This document shows positions 1 through 6,915 of a stretch of 8,229 nt of DNA, piece by piece; position 1 is the first letter of the stretch, and each line of letters starts with the position of its first letter. The notes below the pieces were generated by a model. It had not been told where the DNA came from and did no database searches. It saw only the letters and a list, made by a program, of their open reading frames with translations. The DNA is from Gammaproteobacteria bacterium (GTDB lineage: Bacteria > Pseudomonadota > Gammaproteobacteria > Acidiferrobacterales > SZUA-150). The stretch spans positions 1-8,229 of the forward strand of contig JAOUNW010000092.1 of NCBI GenBank assembly GCA_029880755.1. The letters run 5' to 3'. Both the position numbers and the translations under genes were made by a program.

Positions 1-25
1 GCGTTCCAGTTAAGCGGCCGATCAT
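1..25 (-). CDS. ruvA: RuvA, N-terminal fragment (Holliday junction branch migration subunit)
   Basis: Only the first eight codons lie in the window; reading leftward from the ATG at 25-23 they give M-I-G-R-L-T-G-T, the characteristic opening of RuvA (usually MIGRL.G). The start overlaps the ruvC stop as ATGA (positions 25-22), a typical translational-coupling junction, and ruvC-ruvA is the expected order in Gammaproteobacteria. RuvA binds the four-way Holliday junction and recruits the RuvB helicase. The rest of the gene is outside the window, so nothing can be said of its integrity. Confidence 0.85.
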
Positions 26-546
26 GTCGTCACCCGAGCGGAAACCTGGCCTTGCAGACCGCGGCGCAGCGCACCATCGCCCGCCCAATGATTGGCATGA
101 CATATGGCACACGCCAGGGCATCGGCGGCGTCCGCCTGCGGCTTACCCGAGAGCCCCAGCAAGGCTTTCACCATGTGTTGCACCTGAACCTTATCGGCAT
201 GGCCTTTACCCACGATCGCCCTTTTAATCTGCAAGGCGCTGTATTCCGCGATTTCAAAATTATGATTCACAGCGGCACAAATGGCGGCGCCACGAGCCTG
301 ACCCAACTTAAGCGCGGAGTCGGCATTATTGGAAACGAACACACGCTCAATGGCGACCATGTCCGGTTGATTCAGGGTAATAATTTCGGCAATGCCTTCG
401 TAGATGGTTTTCAACCGGCCGGCAAGCGTGCTGTTAGGAATACGCAAACAACCACTATCAACGTAGGTAACTTTGCCATTACGCAAGACATTGACCACAC
501 CATATCCTGTGATTCGCGAGCCGGGGTCAATGCCGAGTATGCGCAT
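22..546 (-). CDS. ruvC: RuvC, crossover junction endodeoxyribonuclease
   Basis: RuvC is the Holliday-junction resolvase that cuts junctions delivered by RuvAB during homologous recombination and repair in the cytoplasm. The 174-residue product has the normal length and RNase H-like fold signature. The opening ILGIDPGSR carries Asp7, AIERVF carries Glu67, and QADAADALA near the C-terminus carries Asp139 and Asp142, which together match the four-acid metal site of E. coli RuvC (D7, E66, D138, D141). I chose the ATG at 546 because the family begins MRILGIDPGSR; an in-frame TTG at 567 would add seven residues. A GGAG lies about 15 nt upstream of the ATG, rather far, so the start is likely but not certain. 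It lies 40 nt downstream of yebC, and its stop overlaps the ruvA start by 4 nt. Confidence 0.97.
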   Translation of the reverse strand: MRILGIDPGSRITGYGVVNVLRNGKVTYVDSGCLRIPNSTLAGRLKTIYEGIAEIITLNQPDMVAIERVFVSNNADSALKLGQARGAAICAAVNHNFEIAEYSALQIKRAIVGKGHADKVQVQHMVKALLGLSGKPQADAADALACAICHANHWAGDGALRRGLQGQVSARVTT

Positions 547-586
547 ATTATCGGGTCGGTACTCCAACTGATTTTTTGTTCTTCAT

Positions 587-1336
587 TTAGCTCGCCTGCT
601 GCTGTAACAATGATTCCGGGAAATCAGCGTTACTGAATACGTTTTGCACATCGTCCAGGTCTTCCAGGGCATCCAGTAACTTTAACATCTTTTGCGCACT
701 TTCCTCGTCCAGCACTGTTTCGGTGCTTGCCCGGCGGGTAATCTCCGCCTGTTCCGGTTTATGTCCTGTAGCCGTCATGGCTTGCACCACTTCGTGAAAA
801 CTTTCCACCGACGTAATCACCTCAGTGCCACCTTCTCCATCAGGGATGACATCTTCCGCGCCCGCTTCCAGCGCCGCTTCCATAATCGTGTCCTCATCAG
901 ACCCCGCGGGATAACTGAGAACACCCATGGTTTTGAACAAATAGGCCACTGATCCATCGGTTCCCAGATTTCCGCCGTGTTTACTAAAGGCATGGCGCAC
1001 CTCACTCACCGTGCGGTTACGATTATCGGTGGCACACTCCACCATCACTGCCACACCATTGGGCCCATAACCCTCATATATCACTTCTTCATAACTTTCG
1101 CCTTCCAATTCCCCGGTGCCCTTTTTGATGGCGCGCTCGATTTTATCCTTGGGCATATTCTGGCCCAGCCCCTTATCGATTGCGGCTCTCAGACGTGGAT
1201 TGGCCCCAGGATCACCCCCGGCCATGCGGGCAGCTACGGTTATTTCTCGAATAATTTTGGTGAATATCTTGCCACGCTTGGCGTCTTGCGCGCCTTTCCG
1301 GAATCGGATGTTGGCCCACTTACTATGTCCAGCCAT
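587..1336 (-). CDS. yebC: YebC/PmpR/TACO1-family protein
   Basis: The 249-residue product has the usual family length and the hallmark N-terminus MAGHSKWANIRFRKGAQDAK. Other recognisable blocks are NPRLRAAIDKG, the YEGYGPNGVAVMVEC segment of the middle domain, and HGGNLGTDGSVAYLF. The family has been described both as a transcriptional regulator (for example PmpR in Pseudomonas) and, as its mitochondrial relative TACO1 suggests, as a ribosome-associated translation factor; the sequence does not decide between these. The start is secure: an AGGAG sits 5 nt upstream of the ATG. Location directly before ruvC is the standard gammaproteobacterial arrangement. The 96-nt gap to the upstream esterase gene is the widest in the array and could carry a separate promoter, but I see no convincing -35/-10 pair. 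Confidence 0.96.
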   Translation of the reverse strand: MAGHSKWANIRFRKGAQDAKRGKIFTKIIREITVAARMAGGDPGANPRLRAAIDKGLGQNMPKDKIERAIKKGTGELEGESYEEVIYEGYGPNGVAVMVECATDNRNRTVSEVRHAFSKHGGNLGTDGSVAYLFKTMGVLSYPAGSDEDTIMEAALEAGAEDVIPDGEGGTEVITSVESFHEVVQAMTATGHKPEQAEITRRASTETVLDEESAQKMLKLLDALEDLDDVQNVFSNADFPESLLQQQAS

Positions 1337-1432
1337 TCAAGCTCCTGTTACACAATCATTGAATTCTTCCGGCATTCTGCCGTCCGCGGCCAGTTTACCA
1401 CCAGCCTATAGCGCCCCCAAGGCCCGCCCTAA

Positions 1433-2086
1433 TTAGCGATCTGATTCTAGCCGGTCAAATTGCCCTTGAGTCAGAAAAATGCCGACCTGTCGAGCCACTT
1501 GCGGGGAAAACAACATGCTGGTGTGGGAAACTGGCAGTACGATGTGATCGCTGGCATCAACTGTCTGGGTTTCAGATACTGCAACAGTGCCGTCGTTGGG
1601 CCTGGGCAGACCCGGGAACAGGCGGCCAAACCCAAGGGCGATGCTACCGGCAATGGTCCCCAACTCTCTGGGCAGTGGCTGCCATAAAACTCCTTCCTGC
1701 AGATACTGAGCCAATGCGGGACCCACAATCCGGCGCCCCAACCAGGATCGCTGTAGCACTGCCGCCACATAACTACCCCGTGCCGGTGATCCCAGCATCA
1801 CCAGCCGCCCCGGTGCTTGATTCGGGTAATAGTGAAACAGGGCCCGGATTACCAGCCCTCCCAAACTGTGACCAACCAAATGCACCACTTCCGCCTCCAG
1901 CGAACCAAGAAAGGCATTTAGCTCGCGCGCATCCGCTGCCAAATCCTGGTGAGTGCTGGGGTAATTAAATTGATAGGTCTTGAGGAAAAAATGTTTTTGC
2001 AGGGAACGGGCCAGATACCGCATCACCAGCCCGTGCAACCAGACGCCATGAATCAAGACAACAACGGGTTTTGTCTGGGCGCTCAA
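1433..2086 (-). CDS. alpha/beta hydrolase, PGAP1/lipase-like esterase
   Basis: A 217-residue alpha/beta hydrolase. After a short N-terminus comes the strand and oxyanion loop VVVLIHGVW (His13-Gly14), then the nucleophile elbow VGHSLGG with Ser74. The putative acid is Asp165 in PRPNDGTVAVSET and the base His188 in LPVSHTSML; the NDGTV...H arrangement is typical of PGAP1-like and class-2 lipase-type esterases. There is no signal peptide or membrane segment, so it is probably cytoplasmic; the substrate is unknown. The start must be the TTG at 2086. The nadA stop codon TAA (2098-2096) is in the same frame just upstream, and no ATG or GTG occurs before the first beta strand. Only a GGA directly before the TTG resembles a ribosome binding site, so translation may be coupled to nadA, which ends 9 nt upstream. 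Confidence 0.85.
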   Translation of the reverse strand: MSAQTKPVVVLIHGVWLHGLVMRYLARSLQKHFFLKTYQFNYPSTHQDLAADARELNAFLGSLEAEVVHLVGHSLGGLVIRALFHYYPNQAPGRLVMLGSPARGSYVAAVLQRSWLGRRIVGPALAQYLQEGVLWQPLPRELGTIAGSIALGFGRLFPGLPRPNDGTVAVSETQTVDASDHIVLPVSHTSMLFSPQVARQVGIFLTQGQFDRLESDR

Positions 2087-2095
2087 TCCGGATAT

Positions 2096-3199
2096 TTAAA
2101 TGGATACCTCAAACATGCGCTCAAGCGCCAGCTTGGCCAGCTCCGCTTCGGTTTTATCCACCTTGATCCGGTTAACAACATTACCTTCCACCAGATTTTC
2201 CAGAGTCCACACCAGATGCTGGGGATCGATACGAAACATGGTGGAACACATACAAACCGTCGGAGCCATAAACTCCACCACCTTGCCTTCGTGCTCACAT
2301 TGCTCATGCAGACGGTTAACCAGATTCAGCTCCGTACCCACTTGCCAGCGTGTACCTGGCGCGGACTCACGCACGGTTTTTATAATATATTCAGTGGAGC
2401 CCACGTAGTCTGATTTTTGACATACTTCAAAAGAGGCCTCGGGATGGGAAATGACTTTTCCTTCTGGATACATGGCGCGAAAACGATCGATGTGTTCTGG
2501 CTTGAACATCTGGTGCACGGAACAGAATCCCTTCCATAGTATGACTTTCGCTTTCTTTATTTGCTCCTTTGACAGACCGCCGTTGGGCTGGCTGAAATCC
2601 CACACGACCATTTCAGACAAAGAAATCCCCAGTTTGCTGAACGCAGTGTTCCGCCCCAGGTGTTGGTCCGGGAAAAACAGAACCTTTTCGCGTTGCTTAA
2701 ATGCCCACTCCATGACTTGTCCGGCATTAGTAGAAGTACAGACCAAACCACCGTGACGACCGCAGAACGCCTTCAGGTCTGCAGCGGAATTAATATAAGT
2801 AATGGGTGTGACATGGCTATCGGGATCCAGCACCTTGGCGATCTCCTGCCAGGCCCGCTCCACATTAGCCAGATTGGCCATGTCAGCCATAGCGCAACCT
2901 GCGGACAAGTCGGGAAGAATGGAAACTTGCTCCGGGCGCGACAAAATGTCGGCTACCTCTGCCATAAAATGGACGCCACAAAAAACAATGTAGTCCGCCT
3001 CAGAGTTGGCTGCCTGGCGTGACAGTTTCAGCGAGTCGCCAGAAAAATCGGCGTGACGAAAAACCTCGTCCCGCTGGTAATGGTGACCCAGTATCACGAC
3101 ACGTTCACCCAGCGCTGCCTTGGCCGACAGAATGCGTTGCTCGCATTCGCTGTCGCTTATGTCATCAAATGTTTGGTATGCCAGAGCGTTGACTGCCAT
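2096..3199 (-). CDS. nadA: NadA, quinolinate synthase (long, Bacillus-like type)
   Basis: NadA condenses iminoaspartate with dihydroxyacetone phosphate to quinolinate in de novo NAD synthesis and needs a [4Fe-4S] cluster. Recognisable blocks, numbered from the ATG at 3205, are GHHYQRDEV (from 40), FSGDSLKLSRQA, FCGVHFMAE, SAGCAMADMA with Cys104, TSTNAG, FFPDQHLGRNTA, WKGFCSVHQ with Cys228, SHPEA, GSTEYI and PTVCMCSTM with Cys318/Cys320. These supply the three expected cluster cysteines. The 367-369 residue length and GHHYQRDEV motif resemble the Bacillus subtilis type, not the E. coli type (AHYYTDPEI). Two ATGs compete: 3205, only 3 nt after a GAAGG, and 3199, 9 nt after it; I prefer 3199 on spacing. 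It follows nudB without a gap and precedes the esterase by 9 nt. No nadB or nadC is in the window. Confidence 0.96.
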   Translation of the reverse strand: MAVNALAYQTFDDISDSECEQRILSAKAALGERVVILGHHYQRDEVFRHADFSGDSLKLSRQAANSEADYIVFCGVHFMAEVADILSRPEQVSILPDLSAGCAMADMANLANVERAWQEIAKVLDPDSHVTPITYINSAADLKAFCGRHGGLVCTSTNAGQVMEWAFKQREKVLFFPDQHLGRNTAFSKLGISLSEMVVWDFSQPNGGLSKEQIKKAKVILWKGFCSVHQMFKPEHIDRFRAMYPEGKVISHPEASFEVCQKSDYVGSTEYIIKTVRESAPGTRWQVGTELNLVNRLHEQCEHEGKVVEFMAPTVCMCSTMFRIDPQHLVWTLENLVEGNVVNRIKVDKTEAELAKLALERMFEVSI

Positions 3200-3205
3200 A
3201 AACAT

Positions 3206-3679
3206 TTACCTTCGTTTGCCTGTTCGTTGCCAAACATCAAGTATGGCCTCTTTGTTACTCCATGAGGTCGCTGTATCGAAAGCCATCTGAAAATCTAACC
3301 AGACGTAGTCACAGTGCTCATCGGGATTCAACGTTACCCCCACCTTGGCCGGCAATTCAAGAGCAAAACTATGTTCTGTGTTGATATTTACCCCCGGGGC
3401 ATATCGATGTTTCCATTGCGGGTATATATCGTATTTATAGGTTTTCCCCAAATCCCTGAGAAGGCCGTTTGACTCTGTCGTTTCCAGGCCAGTTTCCTCC
3501 GTCACCTCCCGGCAGGCAGTCTCCAGAGGACTGGATTCTTCCCAGTTCATGCTTCCGGTAACAGACTGCCAGAAGTTCTCATGATCGGCGCGGCGCATTA
3601 GCAAAACATTGCCGTCCCGGCTGTAAATCATCACCAATACCGACTCGGGCCGTTTGTAATATTTTTCAACCGGCTTCAT
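3206..3679 (-). CDS. nudB: NudB, dihydroneopterin triphosphate diphosphatase (Nudix hydrolase)
   Basis: The product (157 residues) aligns by eye with E. coli NudB over its whole length: YKRPESVLVMIYS at the N-terminus, DHENFWQSVTGS before the Nudix box, HRYAPGVNINTEHSFAL in the middle and TSWSNKEAI near the end. NudB removes pyrophosphate from dihydroneopterin triphosphate in folate synthesis. The catalytic helix REVTEETGL (57-65) is intact with its metal-binding glutamates. The box is one residue longer than the usual pattern: eight rather than seven residues separate Glu48 from Arg57. The ATG at 3679 lies inside the end of aspS (14-nt overlap) and is preceded by AAGG, implying translational coupling with aspS. 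nadA starts immediately after its stop. Confidence 0.95.
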   Translation of the reverse strand: MKPVEKYYKRPESVLVMIYSRDGNVLLMRRADHENFWQSVTGSMNWEESSPLETACREVTEETGLETTESNGLLRDLGKTYKYDIYPQWKHRYAPGVNINTEHSFALELPAKVGVTLNPDEHCDYVWLDFQMAFDTATSWSNKEAILDVWQRTGKRR

Positions 3680-5456
3680 CCGCCTTGGTCTTTTCCAACG
3701 GCCGGCGCAACTTGATATTCAATTCCCGTAACTGAATATCCTCAATAGGACTTGGCGCCTGAGTCAGCAGACAGGATGCCTTTTGCGTTTTCGGAAATGC
3801 AATGACGTCACGAATGGATTCCATACCCGCCATTAATGTCACAATACGATCCAGACCGAATGCGATACCGCCATGCGGAGGAGCACCATATTTAAGCGCC
3901 TCCAGCAAAAATCCGAATTTTTCCTGCGCTTCCTGATCCTCTATGCCCAGCGTTGCAAAAACACGCTGTTGCACTTCCGGATCGTGGATACGAATGGAGC
4001 CACCGCCAATCTCACTGCCGTTTAACACAAGATCGTAGGCGCGCGAATAGGCGTTGGCGGGATCAAAATCAGCGCTTTCTCCCAGCTTTGGTGAGGTGAA
4101 CGGATGATGCAACGCTTTCCAGCGCTTGCTTTCATCGTCGTATTCAAACAGGGGAAAGTCCACCACCCATACCGGCTTCCACCCCTGCTCCAGCAGCCCA
4201 AGATCTCGCCCCAACTGAATACGCAAGGCACCCAAGGCATCGTTAACAATTTTTGCGTGATCGGCACCAAAGAAAATGAGGTCACCGGTCTTTGCATGGG
4301 TCCGCGTTAATAACTCCGAAACGACGTCGTCAGGCAAAAACTTTAATATAGGAGACTGCAAGCCATCACGCCCCTGTCCGGCGTCATTAACCTTGATATA
4401 AGCCAGACCCTTGGCACCATACTTGGCAACATAGGCGGTATAATCATCAATCTGCTTGCGCGTCAGACCACCACCCTGCGGCACACACAAGGCCGCCACT
4501 CTACCGCTTGCGCTTTTGGCTGGCTGCGAGAATACCTTGAACTCCACGTTCTGCATGAGATCACTCACCTCGATAAGCTCCAGCGGAATACGCAGATCGG
4601 GCCTATCCACGCCATAACGCGATACGGCCTCGTCATAAGTGAGCCGCGGCAGCGGATCGGGCAGGTCTACGTCCAGCACTTCTTTAAACACCGAACGGAT
4701 CATGCGTTCCATTAACCCCATAACCGCTTCTTCGTCCACAAAGGACATTTCGATGTCCAGTTGCGTGAACTCAGGTTGGCGGTCTGCCCGCAAGTCCTCA
4801 TCGCGAAAACAGCGCGTGATCTGGAAATAGCGCTCAAAACCCGCCACCATTAGCAACTGTTTAAATAACTGCGGTGATTGAGGCAAAGCAAAAAATTGTC
4901 CCGGGTAAGTGCGGCTGGGAACCAGATAATCGCGTGCACCTTCAGGCGTGGAACGGGTCAGAACAGGTGTTTCTATTTCAACAAAATGATTGTCTTCCAG
5001 ATATCTGCGCAAGGACTTTGCCACACGGTGGCGCAAGCGCAGGTTGCGCTGCATGACGTCCCGACGTAGATCAAGATATCGGTACTTGAGTCGCAGACCC
5101 TCATTGACATCTGCCTCGTCCAGTTGAAACGGCAGGGCGCTGGCCTTGTTTAGCACACTAATACGGTCCACCATCAATTCCACCATACCGGTTGGCAGGT
5201 GTGTGTTCTCGGTTCCCGCAGGTCTTTTGCGCAGGGTACCTGTTACCTGTAACACATATTCGCTGCGTACGCTTTCTGCCACAGAAAAGGCTTCCGCCTT
5301 GTCGGGATCAAAAACAATCTGGGCGATACCGGCCCGGTCGCGTAAATCAATAAAAATCACACCGCCGTGATCCCGTCGGCTGTTTACCCAGCCACACAAG
5401 GTAACGGACTTATCAATCAATGACTCGGTGACTTCACCACAATAATGGGTACGCAT
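3666..5456 (-). CDS. aspS: AspS, aspartate--tRNA(Asp/Asn) ligase (class II)
   Basis: AspRS charges tRNA with aspartate. The 596-residue product fits the bacterial type (E. coli 590). The N-terminal OB-fold anticodon domain covers about 1-105 (MRTHYCGEV, WVNSRRDHGGVIFIDLRDR). The catalytic core includes YRYLDLRR, TPEGARDYLVP (170-180), motif 2 FRDEDLRADRQPEFTQLD (217-234), an inserted GAD domain in the middle, and motif 3 GIAFGLDRIVTL with Arg537. His30 and Gly81 occupy the positions that are Leu30 and Lys81 in discriminating E. coli AspRS; the His/Gly pair is what non-discriminating enzymes such as that of Pseudomonas aeruginosa carry, so it may also charge tRNA(Asn). The start is supported by AGGAACAGG upstream. 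The 47-nt gap from the DUF502 gene is AT-rich and might hold a weak promoter. Confidence 0.98.
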   Translation of the reverse strand: MRTHYCGEVTESLIDKSVTLCGWVNSRRDHGGVIFIDLRDRAGIAQIVFDPDKAEAFSVAESVRSEYVLQVTGTLRKRPAGTENTHLPTGMVELMVDRISVLNKASALPFQLDEADVNEGLRLKYRYLDLRRDVMQRNLRLRHRVAKSLRRYLEDNHFVEIETPVLTRSTPEGARDYLVPSRTYPGQFFALPQSPQLFKQLLMVAGFERYFQITRCFRDEDLRADRQPEFTQLDIEMSFVDEEAVMGLMERMIRSVFKEVLDVDLPDPLPRLTYDEAVSRYGVDRPDLRIPLELIEVSDLMQNVEFKVFSQPAKSASGRVAALCVPQGGGLTRKQIDDYTAYVAKYGAKGLAYIKVNDAGQGRDGLQSPILKFLPDDVVSELLTRTHAKTGDLIFFGADHAKIVNDALGALRIQLGRDLGLLEQGWKPVWVVDFPLFEYDDESKRWKALHHPFTSPKLGESADFDPANAYSRAYDLVLNGSEIGGGSIRIHDPEVQQRVFATLGIEDQEAQEKFGFLLEALKYGAPPHGGIAFGLDRIVTLMAGMESIRDVIAFPKTQKASCLLTQAPSPIEDIQLRELNIKLRRPLEKTKADEAG

Positions 5457-5503
5457 AAAAACCTGTTCCTGTTTTATTTTTTAAAATAATTGTTATGTAA
5501 CAT

Positions 5504-6148
5504 TCAAATAGCAGGGGACTGAGCGGAAGATGACGAGGGTTTCTTGCTCCCTGGTATGACCACTCCCATTGAAATAATCATTTTCAGGCCTTCATCCACC
5601 GATATATCCAGCTCAATAATATCCTTCCGCGGAACCATGAGAAAGAAACCGGAAGTCGGATTAGGCGTAGTCGGTACATAGATATTTATCAACTCAGTTC
5701 CAACGTGCTTTTCCGCAACCTGCCAGCTCTCTCCCGTCACAAACGCCAACGTCCAGATACCCTCCCTCGGATATTGCACCATCACCACTTTCCGAAAGGA
5801 CTTGCCGGCTCCCGAAAACATGGTCTCGGCAACCTGTTTCGCCCCTGAATAAATGGAGCGCACCAACGGGATACGTGCCAGAATTGTTTCCCACAGTTCC
5901 ACCAACTTCCTGCCGAACAGATTGGCCACAATCACGCCGGTAAAAAAAACCACCAGCAGTACCAGCACAAACCCCAGGCCCGGGATATAAAATCCTACCC
6001 AGTGTTCCGGCTGAAACTCTTCCGGTAGCAACAGTAGGGATGAGTCAAGAATTCCTACCAGAAATTTGACCATGGCAAGGGTCACCGCCAATGGCACCCA
6101 TACCAGGAGGCCGGCAACCAGATAACGCCGAATCTTGAGTTTCAACAT
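5504..6148 (-). CDS. DUF502 family inner-membrane protein
   Basis: With the ATG at 6148 the product has 214 residues, in the family's usual range, and opens MLKLKIRRYLVAGLLVWVP, the typical DUF502 pattern of a short basic N-terminus running into a first membrane span (about 10-30). A second span covers about 53-77 (IPGLGFVLVLLVVFFTG). Conserved family segments follow: ARIPLVRSIYSGAKQV (91-106) and YVPTTPNPTSGFFLMVP (157-173). The serine-rich tail looks disordered. The family's biochemical role is unknown. The open frame reaches back to a TTG at 6211, which would add 21 residues; that extension has no family resemblance, but the ATG also lacks a good ribosome binding site, so the start is only probable. 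The gene lies between the FmdB-like gene and aspS, a neighbourhood common in proteobacteria. Confidence 0.9.
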   Translation of the reverse strand: MLKLKIRRYLVAGLLVWVPLAVTLAMVKFLVGILDSSLLLLPEEFQPEHWVGFYIPGLGFVLVLLVVFFTGVIVANLFGRKLVELWETILARIPLVRSIYSGAKQVAETMFSGAGKSFRKVVMVQYPREGIWTLAFVTGESWQVAEKHVGTELINIYVPTTPNPTSGFFLMVPRKDIIELDISVDEGLKMIISMGVVIPGSKKPSSSSAQSPAI

Positions 6149-6236
6149 GGACTTAAACCAAAAGCCGTACCAAGCCTCGCTTGTACAGCCGGCAATAAAA
6201 CATAACGGCAAAATCCGTCAGCAGACACCTTTATCG

Positions 6237-6521
6237 TCAGTGGCCAACACACCCGCAACCCCCGGCGCCGCACCCGCCGCCACTGGCGCCAGATTTTGAG
6301 CCACCGGAACTGCTGCCACCACTGTCTTTCTTTTTGCCGCCATCTTTGAAATCAGTGGCATACCAGCCGGTTCCCTTTAACTGGAACCCCGCTGCAGAAA
6401 TCAGTTTTTTCAGCTCTGGCTTGCTGCACTCGGGACAATCCGTCAGCGCATCCTCACTCATTTTTTGCATCGCCTCGAACTCGTGCCCGCAGGCCTGGCA
6501 CTGATACTCGTAAATCGGCAT
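6237..6521 (-). CDS. FmdB-type zinc ribbon protein
   Basis: A 94-residue protein opening MPIYEYQCQACGHEFEAMQK, the signature of the FmdB/CxxC_CxxC_SSSS putative regulatory family. Two CxxC pairs (Cys8/Cys11 and Cys29/Cys32) form the presumed zinc knuckle. The segment LKKLISAAGFQLKGTGWYATDFK is conserved in the family. The C-terminal third is a low-complexity Gly/Ser/Lys tail ending with three more cysteines (84, 89, 91) and a terminal histidine, common in this family and perhaps a second metal-binding patch (inference). The name comes from an archaeal or methylotroph formamidase operon and does not establish function here. An AGGA lies 6 nt before the ATG, a clear ribosome binding site. It is the first gene of the leftward array. 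Confidence 0.92.
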   Translation of the reverse strand: MPIYEYQCQACGHEFEAMQKMSEDALTDCPECSKPELKKLISAAGFQLKGTGWYATDFKDGGKKKDSGGSSSGGSKSGASGGGCGAGGCGCVGH

Positions 6522-6587
6522 AAACTTCCTCTCGCAAAGGTTGACCTCCGCTAATTATGGAGGCCGGACAACAAAAACCAAGGCGGG

Positions 6588-6618
6588 ATTATAACGATAA
6601 CGCGATAAAAAACCGCAA
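6588..6618 (-). promoter_or_regulatory. candidate sigma-70 promoter for the leftward gene array
   Basis: Reading leftward, a perfect -10 box TATAAT lies at 6593-6588, with TTGCGG at 6618-6613 as a possible -35. The 19-nt spacer is longer than ideal, so the -35 is the weak part. Transcription would start near 6581 and leave a 5' leader of about 60 nt before the FmdB-like start. Within the leader, CCTCC and GGAGG (6546-6563) can form a 5-bp hairpin upstream of the true ribosome binding site. Confidence 0.5.
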
Positions 6619-6623
6619 TTTTT

Positions 6624-6656
6624 TGCCTACCGGGGCAGGTATTTGGCAGTTTTTTT
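6624..6656 (+). terminator. terminator-like hairpin with T-run, plus-strand sense
   Basis: TGCC-TACC (6624-6631) can pair with GGTA (6638-6641) and GGCA (6645-6648), with a 3-nt TTT bulge and a GGGGCA loop; seven Ts follow at 6650-6656. The geometry suits a weak intrinsic terminator for rightward transcription. However, no plus-strand gene is seen upstream of it, and it sits just behind the leftward promoter, so it could instead be an insulator or chance. Confidence 0.3.
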
Positions 6657-6660
6657 GGCT

Positions 6661-6840
6661 AGCGGGGCCTAAAAGAAGATGTCAGCACCGGTGATGAGTG
6701 AGTCGCCCACCCCCCGGATGCAGGGAGGCCCTGCCGCCCGCCTGATCCCGGATTCATCTGGGAAGCTCATGACTATCTCCGCAGCAGTGCGCGGAGGTTG
6801 ATGGCGACATGGACCTGCTGGCTCGATCCCCTTGATCTAT
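6661..6840. other. GC-rich structured intergenic block, unidentified
   Basis: A compact GC-rich stretch stands out from the AT-rich sequence to its right. It contains three local hairpins: GCAGGG/CCCTGC with a 3-nt loop (6720-6734), CCCGGAT/ATCTGGG (6747-6762, one G-T pair) and CTCCGC/GCGGAG with an 8-nt loop (6777-6796). Short open frames exist on both strands (for example 6669-6770 minus, 33 residues), but none has a ribosome binding site or a recognisable sequence. It could be a small structured RNA, an interspersed repeat or a decayed remnant of a mobile element. I do not recognise tmRNA, 6S, SRP RNA or RNase P signatures. Confidence 0.35.
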
Positions 6841-6915
6841 TTTCACACTAAGTTGCTCAAGGAACAGAGAGAAGACTTGGACTCAAAGACATCATCCCGG
6901 ACCAACTTAAAAAAC

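Noticed and set aside
52..636. 194-codon open frame on the plus strand opposite ruvC and the end of yebC
   Set aside because: It lies antisense to ruvC, whose active-site residues are all present; the protein resembles no family and has no ribosome binding site.
1949..2413. 154-codon plus-strand frame across the esterase start and nadA end
   Set aside because: It is antisense to two well-supported genes and spans their junction; no recognisable motif.
6188..6211. Lipobox-like IAGC near the start of the longer DUF502 frame, suggesting a lipoprotein
   Set aside because: No basic residues and almost no hydrophobic stretch precede the cysteine, and the extension is probably not translated.
6679..6801. 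40-codon plus-strand frame in the GC-rich block
   Set aside because: Overlapping open frames on both strands of a GC-rich block are expected by chance; no ribosome binding site and no recognisable sequence.
6800..6840. Possible tRNA 3' end or attachment site (GCTCGATCCCC resembles a T-arm)
   Set aside because: No matching stems, anticodon arm or CCA end could be drawn around it.
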